14,002 bases of DNA from NCBI GenBank assembly GCA_964510525.1, contig CAZECE010000044.1, positions 1 to 14,002 of the forward strand. Direction: 5' to 3'. Position numbers and translations under genes: made by a program. Under the pieces are notes generated by a model. That model saw nothing but the letters and a program-made list of their open reading frames with translations, did no database searches and was not told where the DNA came from. This stretch comes from CAZECE01 sp964510525 (GTDB lineage Bacteria; Pseudomonadota; Gammaproteobacteria; Pseudomonadales; JANQJO01). Shown here piece after piece: positions 1 through 7,061 of the stretch (positions are counted from its first letter, which is position 1; each line of letters begins with the position of its first letter).

Positions 1-519
1 AGCTTCTGATGCATTAAGGGCTGTTTTTAGTGGTGATCCGGTCGATTTCATTAATTCCACATAAACTGGGAACTTTGAATGATGGTTACATTCTGGCGTT
101 CAACGGCTGATCAATTTCTTGCTGGGGCTGAATAGTTACAACAAAAGAAGATTTACCACTGTTCTGGGAAATAAAGCGCCGGCCGTGACGGGTTCTGAGT
201 TGCGGTTTTTGTTTCGCGTTTGGGGGTATCTTGAAAAATCAGGCTTTTCTCAGCGTATCATTTTTTATCATAAGCAGAAAAAGGTTGAGCCACCTTGGTT
301 ATCCGATCCAAGCCACTGGGTTGAATATGCGGTGCATTTGCTTCACAAGCACTGTCAGATAAAGCTTCATATCTACAGAAAAAACAACAGCCAGAACAAC
401 ACACAGACTAACATCAGAAAGCCATTAACGGCTTTGGATGTTGGCTCTGATAATCAGCGAGGCATCATCAAAAATTATATTGAATTTTCAAATGTTAATG
501 GATACGACCTGTCTTCTCG
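1..519. other. Gene-poor left edge with possible decayed coding remnants
   Basis: No recognisable gene covers this stretch. On the plus strand a protein-like reading (…SGDPVDFINST) enters from the left edge and stops at 62-64. A second protein-like reading in another frame (…GTLNDGYILAFNG) stops at 108-110. The pair could be the frame-broken 3' end of one gene, but neither piece is recognisable. One longer ORF follows at 119-523. No long minus-strand frame is present. This is downstream of the SUF operon, so it may hold that operon's 3' end signals (see the hairpin at 410-442). Confidence 0.4.
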
Positions 520-523
520 CTAA
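119..523 (+). CDS. Doubtful ORF, no recognised family
   Basis: This 134-codon plus-strand frame opens with TTG and has no ATG near its beginning and no clear ribosome binding site. The product would be basic and rich in aromatic residues, with an Asn/Gln/Thr-rich stretch around residues 88-100, and I do not recognise it. Its last 4 bases overlap the end of the convergent sufT gene. A strong hairpin (410-442) lies inside it. It could be a remnant of a decayed gene or a chance frame; I would not annotate it as a gene without homology support. Confidence 0.15.
   Translation: MLGLNSYNKRRFTTVLGNKAPAVTGSELRFLFRVWGYLEKSGFSQRIIFYHKQKKVEPPWLSDPSHWVEYAVHLLHKHCQIKLHIYRKNNSQNNTQTNIRKPLTALDVGSDNQRGIIKNYIEFSNVNGYDLSSR
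410..442. terminator. Strong hairpin downstream of the SUF operon, candidate end signal
   Basis: Arms AACATC/GATGTT and AAAGCC/GGCTTT pair in two perfect 6-bp blocks with a small internal bulge and the loop ATTAAC. It lies about 80 nt past the sufT stop codon in the direction of operon transcription. No T-run follows on either strand, so it is not a textbook intrinsic terminator. It could instead protect the 3' end of the transcript or be a remnant structure. Confidence 0.35.
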
Positions 524-1125
524 AGCAGGCCTAGGGCGAGCTGGCCGGCGGTCGAGATCATATCTCGGGACCAAGGTGGTGTGAATACCAGTTGAATGTC
601 GATGTTGCCGACTTGTTTCAGTTTTAACAGTTTACGCCGGATATCTTGCACCATGACTTCCCCCATGCCACAACCGGGGTTGGTCAGTGTCATTTGAATA
701 TGCACGTTTTTATCAGTTACCGAGACTTTGTAAATTAAACCTAAGTCTAATAAATTGACCGGAATCTCAGGATCGTAGCAGGTTTTTAAAATCGCTTTCA
801 CGGTGGCTTCATTGACCGGATCGGCTAACAGCTTAGCATCTATCATGGGTCGAGGTTGTTGGTGAATGGCATCACCATCTTCGCCATCGATGCGAAACAG
901 TTGATGATTGACCGCGATTGTAAAAGAGGATCCTAAGGCCTGTGTTAGGTAGGCTTCAGTGCCTTCGGTCAGTTGCTCGATGCGTCCGTCAGGTATGCAG
1001 ATCGCCGTGAGATCCCGTGTGAGTTTGAAGATCTCGGATTTGGCTTTAGGTGGGGGTAACGGAGAAGCTTTCTCCGCAGCCGCAGGTACCTGTAACGTTG
1101 GGATTTTTGAATTCGATGGTTTCAT
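520..1125 (-). CDS. sufT: SufT, iron-sulfur cluster maturation protein (DUF59/MIP18 family)
   Basis: The 201-residue product matches the long form of SufT. The N-terminal part (about residues 30-90) carries the RD…IPDGR and QALGSSFT…RIDGEDGDAI segments typical of SUF-linked members. The DUF59 domain (about 100-201) has CYDPEIPVNLLDLGLIY, the conserved Cys motif NPGCGMG, and a PPWSRDM…LGLL ending. In the family, SufT helps deliver clusters to target proteins; its exact chemistry is unsettled. The only sensible start is the ATG at 1125, with AAGGA just upstream. This places the first 80 nt inside sufA in another frame and adds a Pro/Ala-rich leader of about 30 residues. It is the last gene of the operon and is probably translated by coupling to sufA. 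Confidence 0.9.
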   Translation of the reverse strand: MKPSNSKIPTLQVPAAAEKASPLPPPKAKSEIFKLTRDLTAICIPDGRIEQLTEGTEAYLTQALGSSFTIAVNHQLFRIDGEDGDAIHQQPRPMIDAKLLADPVNEATVKAILKTCYDPEIPVNLLDLGLIYKVSVTDKNVHIQMTLTNPGCGMGEVMVQDIRRKLLKLKQVGNIDIQLVFTPPWSRDMISTAGQLALGLL

Positions 1126-1417
1126 TGAGTCCTTCTTTTTTCAATAAAATTTCGGTGCCTCGGATTAAATTGAGCGCTTGGCTGTCTATGATCAGATGCT
1201 TGTCGTCGCTAAGCGGCATTTGGAGGTCAGAGTCTAGAGCAGCCTCAACCCAGTCTAAAACATATTGATACCCAGAACAGCCGCTGGCTTTTACGGATAA
1301 ACGAACGCCGGCGTAATTTCGTTTTTTGGCGAGTTGCTGAATAAAATGATGCTTGGCTTCATCTGTGAGCACAACCCAGTTGTCGGCTTGTTTTGGGTCG
1401 TATTGTTCAACTGTCAT
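1046..1417 (-). CDS. sufA: SufA/IscA-type A-type iron-sulfur carrier
   Basis: The 123-residue protein is the usual length for A-type carriers (E. coli SufA is 122). Three cluster-binding cysteines are in place: C47 (ASGCSGY) and C112/C114 (GTCGCGESF). The family takes clusters from the SufBC2D scaffold and passes them to apo-proteins in the cytoplasm. The ATG at 1417 begins 8 nt after the sufU stop codon. The open frame continues upstream to 1540, but that part lies in sufU coding sequence and is not carrier-like. The last 80 nt overlap the start of sufT in another frame, and this overlap includes the CxC motif. Whether the protein is called SufA, IscA or ErpA is decided here by operon context. 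Confidence 0.88.
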   Translation of the reverse strand: MTVEQYDPKQADNWVVLTDEAKHHFIQQLAKKRNYAGVRLSVKASGCSGYQYVLDWVEAALDSDLQMPLSDDKHLIIDSQALNLIRGTEILLKKEGLNETIEFKNPNVTGTCGCGESFSVTPT

Positions 1418-1425
1418 GATTTGTC

Positions 1426-1920
1426 TCACTCGGTTGTAATGGTCGTTGTACTGGTGTTTGTACTGGTTCCTGTATTGGAGCCTGAGTCTTGTTTGTCCGT
1501 TAAGGCGTGCTCCAAGGCATGCCAGGCCAGTGTCGCGCATTTAATTCGGGTTGGGTAAGCGCTCACGCCTGAGAGGACTTTGAGTTTGGTGTTGTCTAGC
1601 GCGTTCGCCTCTTCCTTTTGTGTAATCACGGAGTGAAACTGTTGAAAGGTGTTCAGGGCTTCTTCTTTTGTTTTGCCTTTCAACAGTTGCGTCATGATAG
1701 AGGCTGAGGCCATTGAAATGGCGCAGCCTTGGCCTTTGAAGGCAATGTCGATGACGGTGTTGTTGTCGTCAAGATCCAGGTATAAGGTCAGCTTGTCGCC
1801 GCACACCGGGTTAAAGGCTTCTTGTTGATGGGAGCATGGACTGATTTCTCGAAAGTTCCTGGGTTGTTTTCCATGGTCGAGAATGGTTTCTTGATACAGT
1901 TGTCGTAATTCGGGTTGCAT
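1426..1920 (-). CDS. sufU: SufU, IscU-like sulfur acceptor of the SUF system
   Basis: The product (164 residues from ATG 1920) is an IscU-fold protein of the SufU type. Conserved residues are C40 and D42 (NPVCGD), C66 (GQGCAIS) and R125/C128 (PTRIKC), matching the Cys-Asp-Cys-Cys zinc site of SufU. The insertion of about 20 residues before the last Cys and the lack of the IscU histidine before it also point to SufU. In Firmicutes, SufU is the zinc-dependent sulfur acceptor that activates SufS; here it presumably replaces SufE, absent from the window. A GTG at 1935 is an alternative start, but neither has a strong ribosome binding site. The C-terminus is a Ser/Thr/Asn-rich tail of about 20 residues built from 12-bp tandem repeats. 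A 56-bp AT-rich gap separates it from sufS. Confidence 0.88.
   Translation of the reverse strand: MQPELRQLYQETILDHGKQPRNFREISPCSHQQEAFNPVCGDKLTLYLDLDDNNTVIDIAFKGQGCAISMASASIMTQLLKGKTKEEALNTFQQFHSVITQKEEANALDNTKLKVLSGVSAYPTRIKCATLAWHALEHALTDKQDSGSNTGTSTNTSTTTITTE
1432..1467 (-). repeat. 12-bp tandem repeat (3 units) encoding the SufU tail
   Basis: Three 12-bp units (plus-strand GGTTGTAATGGT, CGTTGTACTGGT, GTTTGTACTGGT) lie at 1432-1443, 1444-1455 and 1456-1467, with a more degenerate fourth at 1468-1479. They are in frame and encode T-S/I-T-N/T repeats at the extreme C-terminus of SufU, past the conserved fold. Confidence 0.8.
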
Positions 1921-1976
1921 GTATTTCAGACTCACAAAAACACGGTTTTAAAATTTTCTTTTAATAAAAGCTTTCT

Positions 1977-3209
1977 TTAACTAAAACTTTCGATGGCGCG
2001 ATCGAGCGCTTCAAAAAATAAATCCACTTCTTCTAACGTATTATAGAACGCAAATGAGGCTCGCACGGTCGCGGGCACTTGGTAAAAGTCCATTAATGGC
2101 ATGGTGCAATGGTGGCCTGCGCGAATGGCGATGCCATCGAAGTCCAGCAGCGTACTGAGATCGTGTGGGTGAATCATGTCGCTGTAAATTGTGCAAATGG
2201 CTGTTTTGTTTTGGGCGTTACCAATTATTTTTAAGGCGTTTTTACGGGTGTCTAATTGGTTCTGAATCACGTTTACTAGCTGTTGCTCGTGTTGCTGGAT
2301 GTCTGCCATATCAAATTGCGTGAGATACTCAATCGCAGCACCTAAGGCAATATTGCCGGCAATGTTGGGCGTGCCAGCTTCAAACTTAGCGGGCAGTTGA
2401 GCAAAGGTGCTTTTCTCAAAGCGCACCGTTTCAATCATGTCACCACCGGATTCAAAGGGGGGCATTTTTTCTAACCAGTGTTCTTTACCATAAAGAATGC
2501 CGGTCCCCGTTGGTCCGAAGAGTTTGTGTCCTGAAAAAACGTAAAAATCACAATCGAGGGACTGCACATCGACCGTTACATGTGACACGGCTTGGGCGCC
2601 ATCGATGATGCTGATCGCTCCAACGCTATTGGCGATGCTGATCAGCTCTTCAATGGGATTTATAGTACCTAAGGTATTGGAGATATGGACACAGCTGAAA
2701 ATTTTGGTGTTTTCGGAAAAGAGTGCGCGAGCTTCTTCGAGGTTTAACCGGCCGTCTTCATGAATGGGAATGACTTTAAGAGTGGCTCCGGTTCGGTCGC
2801 ACGCCAGTTGCCATGGCACTATGTTCGCATGATGTTCCATGGCGGTAATCAGTATCTCATCACTGGGCTTCAGGACCAGGCTCGCTAAGCTGTAAGCGAG
2901 TAAGTTCAAACCGTTGGTACAACCCTTAGTGAAGATGATTTCTTCTGGCTTGGTGGCATTCAAAAATTGTTGCGCTGTTTGCCGTGCCGCTTCCATGGCG
3001 GCGGTTGCCGTTTCACTGAGATAATGCAGGCCGCGATGCACGTTGGCATTTTCGTGAGTGTAATAGTGTTGAATGCGATCAATGACGACTTGGGGTTTTT
3101 GGGTGGTGGCCGCACTGTCGAGATAAATCAGCCGCTTTCCTCGGACCTCTTGGGACAGTATTGGAAAGTCTTGGCGGATCTTGTGAGGATCAAAGGTCGT
3201 GTGTGCCAT
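1977..3209 (-). CDS. sufS: SufS, group II cysteine desulfurase
   Basis: The 410-residue protein is a PLP-dependent desulfurase that converts cysteine to alanine and holds the sulfur as a persulfide. Visible landmarks: H127 in EHHAN (PLP stacking), K229 in SGHKLFGPTG (Schiff-base lysine), and the active-site C368 in RAGHHCTMPL, the short-loop form typical of SufS rather than IscS. Its length equals the family norm. The ATG at 3209 starts 2 nt after the sufD stop codon, so translation is probably coupled. Sulfur would pass to SufU, encoded next, and then to SufB. Nothing is missing. Confidence 0.96.
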   Translation of the reverse strand: MAHTTFDPHKIRQDFPILSQEVRGKRLIYLDSAATTQKPQVVIDRIQHYYTHENANVHRGLHYLSETATAAMEAARQTAQQFLNATKPEEIIFTKGCTNGLNLLAYSLASLVLKPSDEILITAMEHHANIVPWQLACDRTGATLKVIPIHEDGRLNLEEARALFSENTKIFSCVHISNTLGTINPIEELISIANSVGAISIIDGAQAVSHVTVDVQSLDCDFYVFSGHKLFGPTGTGILYGKEHWLEKMPPFESGGDMIETVRFEKSTFAQLPAKFEAGTPNIAGNIALGAAIEYLTQFDMADIQQHEQQLVNVIQNQLDTRKNALKIIGNAQNKTAICTIYSDMIHPHDLSTLLDFDGIAIRAGHHCTMPLMDFYQVPATVRASFAFYNTLEEVDLFFEALDRAIESFS

Positions 3210-3211
3210 GT

Positions 3212-4609
3212 TTAGTTCTCAGTTGGCGGCGCAATAAAAGGCGCTATCTGACTGAGCTGCGCTAACAGGTGTTTTCCAGAAGTCGTTTGATTTAACCAGC
3301 TGTTTTGAATCACCTCTTGCAAGAAACCTTCGGTCAGTAAAGCAAGCGCGTCTTTTTCCGGAATGCCTCTGGATGTTAAATAGCGAATTTGATCTGGGCT
3401 GGCGTGTGAGGTGGTAGCCCCGTGGGCACATTTGACTTGATCATGGTAGATCTCGAGCTCAGGTTTGGTAAACACTTTGCTGTGAGGCGAGAGCATCAAG
3501 TTTTTACTGTAAAACTCGCCGGTTGCATTGTGGCCATGCTCATCGATATGAATGCGACCGTTACAATGAATTTTGGCGTTGTCTTGACCAATGGATTTAA
3601 ACAAACAATTGGACTGAGTATTGGGCGCTAAATGGTTGACTTCAATTTGCTGATCCGTGTGTTGCTCGCCTCGGCCGACAGACAGTGCGTTCCAAGTGAC
3701 TTTGGCGTTATCGGCTTCAAGGTTTACTTGAGTGCTGTCCCTTAAGAGTTTGCCACGCAAAGCAAGCTGCAAGCCTTCATACTGTGCCGACTGCGCTAAA
3801 TGCGTTTGGGTTGTGCCTATATGGGCGCCCTGATCCGAATGTATCAAGGCTCTTAGGTGATTGCATTGACTGTGGGGTGATTGATGGATCAAAGTGGTTT
3901 GATTATGGAAGTACGCGTGTTCTGTTTCGATACCTTGAAAAACTTCTTGTAAGGTCAGTTCAGCGCCCGCTTCGATGGTGATAACAATCGGGGTATTGAT
4001 CGCGAGTGGCTCGCTGTGATCGCTAGGCTGAGAGTCAATAACATGGTGAACATTGAGCTGACTGTGGGTATTGGCTTTAACTCGAATGTGAATGATGTCC
4101 GTTGCAAGGCCAAAGCTGGCTAAGCTGACGCTGTGAGCGAGGGCATCGAGCATTGATTCTGTAAATTCGTTGCTCATGTCTTTTAAATTGGAGCTGACTT
4201 GCAAACTTGAGTTGTCTTTCAGCGTGGATATCGTGAAGGTTTCGCTTTGATTTAAATTCGCCACAGATGCCTGACATAGCCTGCCATTGGTGATGGTCAG
4301 AGCGGGGCTGTCAAAAAGCGGTGAGTCGATCTGAATAGCCTTGGTTTTAGAAGCGTTGGTTTTAGAAGCGTTGGTTTCAGAAGCCTTGGTTTCAGAAGCC
4401 TTGGTTTCAGAAGCCTTGGTTTCAGAGGCATCGGTCGTTGAAATCCGCTGATAGTTTTTATCGATCAGAGGGGTTAGGTTGGTGTACTTCCAGGCTTCTT
4501 GTTTTTGGCTGGGCCAACCTAAGGTTTCAAAGCGGTTTAGAGCATATTGCTGAAACGGATGAATCTCCGATTCAGTGTGCAGTTGTTTGGGGGTGCGTAG
4601 TGTGGTCAT
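3212..4609 (-). CDS. sufD: SufD, scaffold subunit of the SufBC2D complex
   Basis: The 465-residue protein has the N-terminal KYTNLTPL segment (about 41-48), a long beta-helical middle, and the C-terminal SufB/SufD core with GEFYSKN, the CAHGATTSH motif (C394, H396; the E. coli equivalent His helps at the SufB-SufD cluster site) and SRGIPEKDALALLTEGF. SufD pairs with SufB and a SufC dimer in the cytoplasm and is needed for iron entry. The start is the ATG at 4609, 32 nt after sufC. Residues 61-90 are an unusual insertion: six five-residue repeats (ASETK-like) encoded by a 15-bp tandem array, in the weakly conserved N-terminal linker. This makes it longer than E. coli SufD (423 residues). Confidence 0.94.
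   Translation of the reverse strand: MTTLRTPKQLHTESEIHPFQQYALNRFETLGWPSQKQEAWKYTNLTPLIDKNYQRISTTDASETKASETKASETKASETNASKTNASKTKAIQIDSPLFDSPALTITNGRLCQASVANLNQSETFTISTLKDNSSLQVSSNLKDMSNEFTESMLDALAHSVSLASFGLATDIIHIRVKANTHSQLNVHHVIDSQPSDHSEPLAINTPIVITIEAGAELTLQEVFQGIETEHAYFHNQTTLIHQSPHSQCNHLRALIHSDQGAHIGTTQTHLAQSAQYEGLQLALRGKLLRDSTQVNLEADNAKVTWNALSVGRGEQHTDQQIEVNHLAPNTQSNCLFKSIGQDNAKIHCNGRIHIDEHGHNATGEFYSKNLMLSPHSKVFTKPELEIYHDQVKCAHGATTSHASPDQIRYLTSRGIPEKDALALLTEGFLQEVIQNSWLNQTTSGKHLLAQLSQIAPFIAPPTEN
4341..4430 (-). repeat. 15-bp tandem repeat array (6 units) within sufD
   Basis: Six head-to-tail 15-bp units (4341, 4356, 4371, 4386, 4401, 4416). The first two are identical to each other (TTGGTTTTAGAAGCG), the next three are identical to each other (TTGGTTTCAGAAGCC), and the sixth differs slightly. 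The array is in frame and encodes A-S-E/K-T-K/N repeats. The near-identity of neighbouring units points to recent slippage or unequal exchange; any change in copy number would keep the frame. Confidence 0.95.
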
Positions 4610-4641
4610 GTGAGCCGTACTGTTGTGAGTGTGTTGTACCG

Positions 4642-5418
4642 TTAGGCGGGTTCTGTTTGATAACCTTCGGCTTCGATGGTTTCTGCTAAGCTCATACCAC
4701 CGGATTGTTGGATGGCGCCGTCTTTTAATAAGTGCACGTGATCCGGGGCAACGGATTCTAACAAGCGCTTGTAGTGGGTGATTAGGATAAAGGCAGTGCC
4801 CGATTGTTTGAGCTGTTCAATGCATTTGGCGACAATTTTTAAAGCGTCTACATCTAAACCGGAATCTATTTCGTCAAGAATGGCGACCTTGGGTTTGAGC
4901 ATTAATAGTTGAACCAATTCGTTGCGTTTCTTTTCACCGCCAGAAAAGCCATCGTTAACCCCGCGTTTTAAAAAGCTTTCATCCAAACCAACGGACTTTA
5001 GGGCCTCGGTGGCTTGCTCTAGGATGTCGATGGCATCGAGTGGTTCTTGGCCGAGGGCTTGTCGGGTGTGATTGAGGGCTGTTTTAAGAAATTGAATATT
5101 ACTCACGCCAGGCAGTTCAACTGGGTATTGAAAGCTTAAAAACAAACCTTGTTGGGCGCGAACTTCAACCGGCTCTTCGGTGATGTCTTGACCATCCAGT
5201 TGGATGCTGCCGCTGTCAACTTGATAGGTTTCATCGCCGATCAAAGCACGAGAAAATGTACTTTTTCCAGACCCATTGGGTCCCATAATGGCGTGAACTT
5301 CCCCAGGATTAATGGTTAGGTTGATGTCGTTCAAGATCTTAGTGTTGTTAGAACTGTTGTTAGAGCTGCTGTTAATACGGTCGTTGATGCTGACGTTGAG
5401 ATTGGCAATTTTAAGCAT
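4642..5418 (-). CDS. sufC: SufC, ABC-type ATPase of the SUF complex
   Basis: The 258-residue cytosolic ATPase carries a full ABC set: Walker A GPNGSGKST (46-54), Q-loop Q97 in SFQYP, a signature FSGGEKKRNE (158-167), Walker B VAILDE (178-183) followed by DSGLD, and H215 in ITHY. SufC dimerises on SufB-SufD and drives conformational change during cluster assembly. GGA lies just before the ATG at 5418; the gap to sufB is 43 nt. Compared with E. coli SufC, about 13 extra Ser/Asn-rich residues (about 14-26) sit in the loop between the first two strands, encoded by a 12-bp tandem repeat. All catalytic motifs are intact. Confidence 0.97.
   Translation of the reverse strand: MLKIANLNVSINDRINSSSNNSSNNTKILNDINLTINPGEVHAIMGPNGSGKSTFSRALIGDETYQVDSGSIQLDGQDITEEPVEVRAQQGLFLSFQYPVELPGVSNIQFLKTALNHTRQALGQEPLDAIDILEQATEALKSVGLDESFLKRGVNDGFSGGEKKRNELVQLLMLKPKVAILDEIDSGLDVDALKIVAKCIEQLKQSGTAFILITHYKRLLESVAPDHVHLLKDGAIQQSGGMSLAETIEAEGYQTEPA
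5344..5367 (-). repeat. 12-bp tandem repeat (2 units) within sufC
   Basis: GTTGTTAGAACT (5344-5355) and GTTGTTAGAGCT (5356-5367) differ at one base; a third, weaker copy may follow. On the coding strand they give SSNN-SSNN in a loop near the SufC N-terminus. Confidence 0.75.
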
Positions 5419-5461
5419 GGGATTCCAGTTGGTCGTTCTTCAGTTAGATTTTTAAAATAAG

Positions 5462-6949
5462 TCAGCCGATGGAGCCTTCTAGGCTGACTTCCATCAGCTT
5501 TTGAGCCTCGACGGCAAACTCCATGGGCAGTTGATCAAATACTTCCTTACAAAAACCGTTGACCACCATAGCGGTGGCTTCTTCTGGGTTGAGACCACGT
5601 TGCCTAAGATAAAGCAGTTGCTCGTCGGAGATTTTAGAGGTCGTGGCTTCGTGTTCTATCTGAGCCGTTGGGTGGTGCGATTCGATGTAGGGGAACGTAT
5701 GCGCGCCACAGGTATCGCCGATCAACAGGGAGTCGCATTGAGTGAAGTTTCTGGCGTATTCAGCCGTGGGGTTCATGCGTACCAGACCTCGGTAACTGTT
5801 TTGGCTTTTGCCAGCCGAAATGCCTTTGGACATGATGGTACTTTTGGTATTTTTGCCTAAGTGGATCATCTTAGTGCCGGTATCGGCTTGTTGGTGGTAT
5901 TTGGTCAACGCGACCGAATAAAATTCTCCGACGCTGTTATCACCCTTCAAGACCACGCTGGGGTATTTCCAGGTAATGGCGGAACCGGTTTCAACTTGAG
6001 TCCAAGAAATTTTAGAATGGTGGCCTCGACACTGGCCCCGTTTGGTCACAAAGTTGTAGATGCCGCCGACGCCGTTTTCATCGCCTGGGTACCAGTTTTG
6101 GACCGTTGAGTATTTAATTTGCGCGTTATTGAGCGCAACCAATTCAACTACCGCCGCGTGTAATTGATTTTCATCGCGCATCGGGGCGGTGCAGCCTTCC
6201 AAGTAGCTGACGTGGCTGTCATCGTCAGCAATGATCAGGGTGCGTTCGAATTGCCCTGTATTGAGCGCATTGATTCTGAAATAAGTAGATAGCTCCATCG
6301 GGCAGCGGACGCCTTTGGGAATGTAGACAAAAGACCCATCGCTAAACACAGCGGAGTTCAGGGCGGCATAAAAATTATCACTGGGAGGCACTACTTTCCC
6401 GAGGTATTGCTTCACCAGCTCTGGGTATTTTTGTACAGCCTCTGAGATGGGGCAGAAAATGACGCCTGCTTCTTCAAGGGTTTCTTTGAACGTGGTCGCA
6501 ACTGAAACGCTGTCAAACACGGCATCAACAGCAACGCCGGCCAGCATTTTCTGTTCATGCAGTGGAATGCCAAGCTTTTCGTAGGTACGTAGTAATTCAG
6601 GGTCGACTTCGTCCAGGCTTTTGGGCCCATCGCTGAGCGATTTCGGTGCCGAGTAGTAGGTGATGGCATTAAAATCGACTGGTGGAAACTGGACATGCGC
6701 CCATTCTGGAGGTGTCATTTTTAGCCATTGTTGATAGGATTTTAAGCGCCACTCCAACATGAACTCGGGTTCTTTCTTTTTGGCTGAAATGGCTCGAATG
6801 GTGTCTTCGTTAAGCCCAGGAGGTAAGTTATCGACGTCGATGTCGGTAACAAAGCCGTGTTGGTATTGTTGGTTAATGGCGTCATCAATGGTCTGATTGG
6901 CCGGGGCGGTTTTTTGGTCAAGAGGCGGTGTGGTTGAAGCGGATTGCAT
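5462..6949 (-). CDS. sufB: SufB, scaffold subunit that holds the nascent cluster
   Basis: The 495-residue protein is full length and closely follows SufB. Key residues are visible: C253 in EGCTAP (persulfide entry), C405 in NFTQCDSLLIGD (cluster ligand/sulfur acceptor), and H433/E434 in IEHEATTSKI. These fall at nearly the same numbers as in E. coli. The C-terminal LYLRQRGLNPEEATAMVVNGF is a family hallmark. SufB receives sulfur from SufS via the acceptor protein and builds the cluster with SufC and SufD. The ATG at 6949 is the first usable start; no strong ribosome binding site lies at normal spacing (AGGAC is about 16 nt upstream). It is the first gene of the operon, behind a putative promoter at 6992-7020. 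Confidence 0.97.
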   Translation of the reverse strand: MQSASTTPPLDQKTAPANQTIDDAINQQYQHGFVTDIDVDNLPPGLNEDTIRAISAKKKEPEFMLEWRLKSYQQWLKMTPPEWAHVQFPPVDFNAITYYSAPKSLSDGPKSLDEVDPELLRTYEKLGIPLHEQKMLAGVAVDAVFDSVSVATTFKETLEEAGVIFCPISEAVQKYPELVKQYLGKVVPPSDNFYAALNSAVFSDGSFVYIPKGVRCPMELSTYFRINALNTGQFERTLIIADDDSHVSYLEGCTAPMRDENQLHAAVVELVALNNAQIKYSTVQNWYPGDENGVGGIYNFVTKRGQCRGHHSKISWTQVETGSAITWKYPSVVLKGDNSVGEFYSVALTKYHQQADTGTKMIHLGKNTKSTIMSKGISAGKSQNSYRGLVRMNPTAEYARNFTQCDSLLIGDTCGAHTFPYIESHHPTAQIEHEATTSKISDEQLLYLRQRGLNPEEATAMVVNGFCKEVFDQLPMEFAVEAQKLMEVSLEGSIG

Positions 6950-6963
6950 GTTGGTTTTTTACA

Positions 6964-7004
6964 AGTCCTGAGGTACGTAAATGTACGTAGAATCGTAAAG
7001 GACT
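6964..7004 (-). promoter_or_regulatory. Palindromic element at the SUF operon start, candidate operator
   Basis: TACGTA occurs twice (6974-6979 and 6984-6989) separated by 4 bp, making both a direct and an inverted repeat. It is flanked by the arms AGTCCT (6964-6969) and AGGACT (6999-7004). The inner repeat covers the start point predicted from the putative -10 box. It does not look like the IscR type 1 or type 2 consensus. It may bind an unknown repressor or act as a leader hairpin. Confidence 0.4.
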
Positions 7005-7020
7005 GACCGAAAAATAGCAA
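6992..7020 (-). promoter_or_regulatory. Putative sigma70 promoter of sufBCDSUAT
   Basis: On the minus strand a -35 box TTGCTA (7015-7020) and a -10 box TACGAT (6992-6997) are separated by exactly 17 bp. Each matches the consensus at four of six positions. Transcription would start near 6985, giving a leader of about 35 nt before the sufB ATG. Confidence 0.5.
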
Positions 7021-7061
7021 GATTGGATGGGGCAGAATGGGGTGCGTCTAGCGGTAAAAAC

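Noticed and set aside
1418..1540. Extension of sufA upstream to a start at 1540
   Set aside because: This stretch is the 3' end of sufU in another frame, and A-type carriers begin near the ATG at 1417.
1921..1935. GTG start of sufU at 1935
   Set aside because: ATG 1920 gives C66 and C128 at the same numbers as characterised SufU; GTG has no ribosome binding site. It remains possible.
4341..4430. CRISPR-like array
   Set aside because: Units are 15 bp, contiguous and in frame with sufD, with no spacers.
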